A stretch of 64,000 nt of DNA from Planctomycetota bacterium (GTDB lineage: Bacteria > Planctomycetota > E44-bin39), in assembly GCA_004376375.1 (NCBI GenBank), contig SOJX01000037.1, positions 119,125-183,124 on the forward strand, given 5' to 3'. The notes beneath the pieces were generated by a model. That model was given only the letters and a program-made list of their open reading frames with translations. It made no database searches and was not told the origin of the DNA. The stretch's first letter is position 1. Each line of letters begins with the position of its first letter. Made by a program: the position numbers and the translations under genes. Shown here piece after piece: positions 61,034 through 64,000 of this stretch.

Positions 61034-62338
61034 ATGGTAAAGCGCAGATATATCACAGTTCTCATGCCCGCTGCCGTTGCCGTACTGGTTTCTTTCGTTT
61101 ACCTGCAGCCGGCGGAGGCGGGGCCGATCAAGGTTGCCGGCGATTATGAAGCGCTTGTTCTGCGGTACGAGTGCGCGTCAAGACAGGCCGTCGGGCAGAG
61201 GGTGAAGGCTGTCCAGCAGCTTGCGTCCTGCAAAGACCCGCGCGCCCTCGATTTCCTCATTTCCATTTACACACGCGAAAAGAACCAGGGCGTTGTCAGT
61301 AGCATTATTTCTGCCATCGGCTGCCGCAAGGGGGAGAGGGCTGCGAATTTCCTGATGGGAGAATTCGACAGCCGCCGCGCAGCCTGTTACAAATGCAACA
61401 TCGTGTGGGCGCTGCTCTCAACCGGGGATTCGCGGGTACTCGAATTCCTGTTTTCGAACCTCGTCGGCGAAAAGGACCGGAACGTAATCAAGACCATTAT
61501 CGCCGCCATCGGCTGCCGCAGGGGCGAAAGGGCGGCCGGTTTCCTGATTGAGGAATACGACAACCCAACCCTCGCCCTTTACCGGTGCGACATAATCAAG
61601 GCGCTCGTGACGACGGGAGACCCTCGAACGCTCAGTTTCCTGTTTTCAATCTATACAAGCGAGAAGGACCAGAGTATTGTCGCGACCGTTATTCAGTTCA
61701 TCGGCCGGTTCAGGGAAGCGAGGGCGACGGCCTTCCTGATGAAGGAATACGACGACCCCGCGGCCGCGGCCTATAAGTGCGACATACTCGGTTCGCTGAT
61801 GCAGAATAAAAGTGAGCGCACCCTGGATTTCCTGATTTCCACCTATTCGGGCGAAAAGGACAGAAACGCCGTCCGGACCATTATCCGGTTCATCGGCAGG
61901 TTCAGGGAAGCAAGAGCGACGGACTTCCTGAAGAAGGAATATGAAAACCCCGAGGCCGCGCCCTGCAAATGCCATATCATATCCGCGCTGCTGCAGAACA
62001 GGAACTCGCAGACGCTTGATTTCCTGATTTCCATTTACTCCCGCGAGAAAGACGGGAACGTTCTGAGAACCATAATTTCCGCCATAGGCAGCTTCGGGGA
62101 TGAAAGGGCGATCAACTTCCTGATGAAGGAATTCGACAACCCCGAAGCCGCCGCCAACAAGCGCAGCATCGTTGCGATTCTGCTTCAGAAGCAGGATTCG
62201 CGCGCCTTCCGTTTCGTAACCGGGAAATTCGCCTCGGAAAAGAAAGACATCCAGAACTTCATCACCGGGCGGATAATCCAGTTGAAATTCAAAGCGGCCA
62301 AAGACTTCATCCTCAGGTCACGCAGGCCCGCCCGCTAA
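61034..62338 (+). CDS. Exported HEAT-like repeat protein
   Basis: 434 aa with a signal peptide (YITVLMPAAVAVLVSFVYLQPAEA, cleavage after AEA) and then about five copies of a 64-residue unit, each of two helical hairpins: R(A/V)LDFL.S.Y..EK, V..IIS.IGC..GERAA.FL..E(F/Y)D, KC.I..ALL. Alternating hairpins (EARATDFL, CKCHIISALLQ) match HEAT/armadillo-like solenoids. Likely periplasmic binding scaffold; no catalytic motif is visible. Conserved Cys pairs between units may bridge. No neighbours on its strand. Confidence 0.78.
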   Translation: MVKRRYITVLMPAAVAVLVSFVYLQPAEAGPIKVAGDYEALVLRYECASRQAVGQRVKAVQQLASCKDPRALDFLISIYTREKNQGVVSSIISAIGCRKGERAANFLMGEFDSRRAACYKCNIVWALLSTGDSRVLEFLFSNLVGEKDRNVIKTIIAAIGCRRGERAAGFLIEEYDNPTLALYRCDIIKALVTTGDPRTLSFLFSIYTSEKDQSIVATVIQFIGRFREARATAFLMKEYDDPAAAAYKCDILGSLMQNKSERTLDFLISTYSGEKDRNAVRTIIRFIGRFREARATDFLKKEYENPEAAPCKCHIISALLQNRNSQTLDFLISIYSREKDGNVLRTIISAIGSFGDERAINFLMKEFDNPEAAANKRSIVAILLQKQDSRAFRFVTGKFASEKKDIQNFITGRIIQLKFKAAKDFILRSRRPAR

Positions 62339-62368
62339 AGGTCAAAAAATACATCTTACCGTGCATAT

Positions 62369-62399
62369 AAAAAAACCGGCCGGGGAGATTCCCGGCCGG
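62369..62399 (-). terminator. Terminator (second of two) for the kelch gene
   Basis: CCGGCCGGG-(6)-CCCGGCCGG stem; seven T follow on the minus strand. Confidence 0.85.
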
Positions 62400-62433
62400 C
62401 CAAAAGGGAATTTATCGGCTGATCTCCTGTGAT

Positions 62434-62464
62434 AAAAAAGCTCGGGCTTCCTGAAAGGAAGCCC
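62434..62464 (-). terminator. Terminator (first of two) for the kelch gene
   Basis: GGGCTTCC-tttca-GGAAGCCC on the minus strand, followed by GAGC and six T. Confidence 0.85.
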
Positions 62465-62503
62465 GTGCGGGAAAGTCAACCCAGGGATATAACCGCAGAC
62501 CGG

Positions 62504-64000
62504 TTAGAATTCCCAGATATCGTTAAGACACCACTGTGAGACGCCATAGAATTGGTTTCCGCCGAACAGCACCATTACGCCACGGTTGCTGTCGAATACC
62601 ATTGCATGGCCGCGGCGCGCAAGGGGAAAGTCGGTTCCTTCCACGCCACCCTTCATGGAAATCTGTTGCCAGATAGAGCCGTCGTATTCCCATGTATCGC
62701 CGTAGACTATGGTGGCCTGATCCCACTCTCCACCGAACAGCACCGTTACACCGCGGTTGCTGTCGTATGCCATTTTGTGATGGCGGCGCATTTCCGGAAA
62801 GTGTAACCCCGATACTCCCGGAGGGGAGACGTTAATCCATTCGGAACCGTCCCACGTCCATGTATCTTCAAAGTAAATGTTGGAGCTATAATCCTCCCCG
62901 CCGAACATGACGCAGACTCCGCGAGCGCTGTCGTAGACCATGTCATGAATCCGGCGCTTTATGGGATAGTCCGTTCCGGGCGTACCGACGGGAGTGACTT
63001 CCGTCCAGGCGCCTGCGGTGCCGTCCCATTCCCACGTGTCGTCGAACATGAGGCCGCCGTCATCGTTTGCCCCTCCGAACATTACAATAACGTCGCGCGC
63101 GGTGTCGTAGGCCATCGCGTGAAAACGTCGTTCTTCCGGGAAATCCACTCCGGCCGTTCCTGATGTGGGTGACACGTCGGTCCATGTGGTGCCGTCCCAT
63201 TCCCACACGTCGTTATAATAGATGCTGTTATAGTCGAACTCTCCGCCGAACAGGACAACTACCGCGCGGTCAGGGTCGTAAACCATATAGGACCCGCGCC
63301 TCGCGGAGGGCCAGTCGGTCCCTGCGGTCCCGGTAGTGGGAGATACGTTCGCCCATGTGGTTCCGTCCCATTCCCAGGTGTCGTCGAGATAGTATTCGGG
63401 ATCCTGGCCCTTCGAGCCGCCGAACATCACGACCACGTTGCGTCCGGCATCAAAAGCCATTGAGTGGAAGCGCCTCGCTGAGGGAATGGTTACTCCTTCT
63501 GCGCCCTGGGGCGATTCGTTCGTCCAGGTCTGGGCTGTGCCGTCCCATTCCCATGTATTGGCTTCATAGGAACTATCGCCGAACCAGTGGTCGCCTCCGA
63601 ACATTACGACAACGCCGCGTGTGCTGTCATAGGCCATCGCGGCCCCCTCGCACCCGTAGGGATTGTCTATGCCTTCGGTCCCGGCGGGAGACGAGTCTGA
63701 CCAGTTGCCGCCGTCCCAGGTCCATGTTTCACTGAAGTCGGGATCGGTGTTTCCGCCGAACAATACGACGTTGGTGCCATCGTAGGCCATTACATGCTGG
63801 TTGCGTCCGGTCGGGTAATCAGTTCCAGCTACTCCACCGGGAGAGACGTCGGTCCACGCTGCGCCGTCCCACTCCCAGGTGTCTTCGTTGGCGCCGCCGC
63901 CGAAAAGCACGACATTGGCGCCGTCGAACGCCATCGCATGATTACTGCGGCCGGTCGGGAAATCGGTTCCTGCAACTCCGCCGGGAGAGACGTCGGTCCA
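62504..64000 (-). CDS. Kelch-type beta-propeller protein (partial, N-terminus off the right edge)
   Basis: At least 498 residues of a repeat protein; the frame is open to the window edge. About eight copies of a 55-62-residue unit: RRFHAMAYD..R.V.VMFGG......DTWEWDGT.W..VSP...G..., the kelch/galactose-oxidase-propeller pattern with VMFGG strand and DTWEWDG strand. The last repeat ends with a short DIWEF. The number of units suggests one or more propellers. With family proteins of this type a signal peptide is usual; it would lie beyond the window. Tandem terminators follow. Confidence 0.85.
   Translation of the reverse strand, partial: WTDVSPGGVAGTDFPTGRSNHAMAFDGANVVLFGGGANEDTWEWDGAAWTDVSPGGVAGTDYPTGRNQHVMAYDGTNVVLFGGNTDPDFSETWTWDGGNWSDSSPAGTEGIDNPYGCEGAAMAYDSTRGVVVMFGGDHWFGDSSYEANTWEWDGTAQTWTNESPQGAEGVTIPSARRFHSMAFDAGRNVVVMFGGSKGQDPEYYLDDTWEWDGTTWANVSPTTGTAGTDWPSARRGSYMVYDPDRAVVVLFGGEFDYNSIYYNDVWEWDGTTWTDVSPTSGTAGVDFPEERRFHAMAYDTARDVIVMFGGANDDGGLMFDDTWEWDGTAGAWTEVTPVGTPGTDYPIKRRIHDMVYDSARGVCVMFGGEDYSSNIYFEDTWTWDGSEWINVSPPGVSGLHFPEMRRHHKMAYDSNRGVTVLFGGEWDQATIVYGDTWEYDGSIWQQISMKGGVEGTDFPLARRGHAMVFDSNRGVMVLFGGNQFYGVSQWCLNDIWEF

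Noticed and set aside
1..64000. tRNA, rRNA, CRISPR array, IS transposase or prophage genes.
   Set aside because: Looked for T-loop patterns, regular spaced repeats and transposase or integrase motifs; none seen by eye, though a tRNA scan was not possible.

Overview
The window reads as a chromosomal piece of an uncultivated, GC-rich (roughly 60%), Gram-negative rod-shaped bacterium. The envelope type follows from apolipoprotein N-acyltransferase (Lnt), several lipoboxes and secreted repeat proteins; the rod shape follows from a complete mreBCD-mrdA-rodA cluster. A Minf_1886-type protein (a family I associate with planctomycetes and verrucomicrobia), a zinc ribbon-TM-beta-lactamase fusion and giant Ig/kelch/HEAT exported proteins point to a PVC-like or neighbouring candidate phylum. 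The sequence alone does not fix the taxon. No tRNA, rRNA, CRISPR array, IS transposase or phage gene was seen.

Layout. 1-2324 (minus): translationally coupled tadA, deoxyhypusine-synthase-like gene and nadA (cut by the left edge). 2380-5303 (plus): a lipoprotein read from a consensus promoter, then a multi-PAS histidine kinase. 5320-9830: an AT-rich island with a DNA methyltransferase, a HerA-like translocase and a NurA-like nuclease. 10002-13930: DUF4139 protein, asnS, and a metallopeptidase-like lipoprotein. 14160-16190: a second AT-rich island with a reader-nuclease fusion and a DUF4238 protein. 16190-17700: 1.5 kb that is nearly gene-free, with one possible 47-aa gene. 17701-26494: duplicated acidic protein, pcm, a 2151-aa exported Ig/TPR protein with a poly-C tract, and a Cys-rich membrane protein. 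26703-36273: lnt, an MreC-like coiled-coil protein, then mreB-mreC-mreD-mrdA-rodA. 36442-38631: isoaspartyl peptidase, two tandem predicted small RNAs complementary to each other, and a membrane protein. 38608-44568 (minus): an M16 peptidase pair, a large lipoprotein and nagA. 44743-49477 (plus): membrane protein, macrodomain protein, Cys-rich protein, HD hydrolase, folC. 49610-55556: zinc ribbon-MBL, rarA, a VapBC-like toxin-antitoxin pair, an unknown gene and two membrane-anchored archaemetzincins. 55741-60692 (minus): AI-2E-type transporter, Minf_1886, PSP1/RicT-like, holB, tmk. 61034-64000: a secreted HEAT protein and a kelch protein cut by the right edge.

Two genome-wide habits stand out. 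First, intergenic DNA is full of degenerate tandem repeats of period 7 or 8. At least a dozen unrelated-looking families occur (tatgaag, gataagt, ggtcattc, tgctgaag, tcagctt and others), often arranged as inverted pairs and sometimes running into the ends of genes. Second, short palindromes of a few families (GTAGGGGC..GCCCCTAC, CGGCGAG..CTCGCCG) are scattered between genes; one is inserted in frame inside lnt. The best candidates for new biology are the methyltransferase-HerA-NurA island, the reader-nuclease/DUF4238 pair, and the tandem mutually complementary small RNAs at 37.7-38.0 kb.
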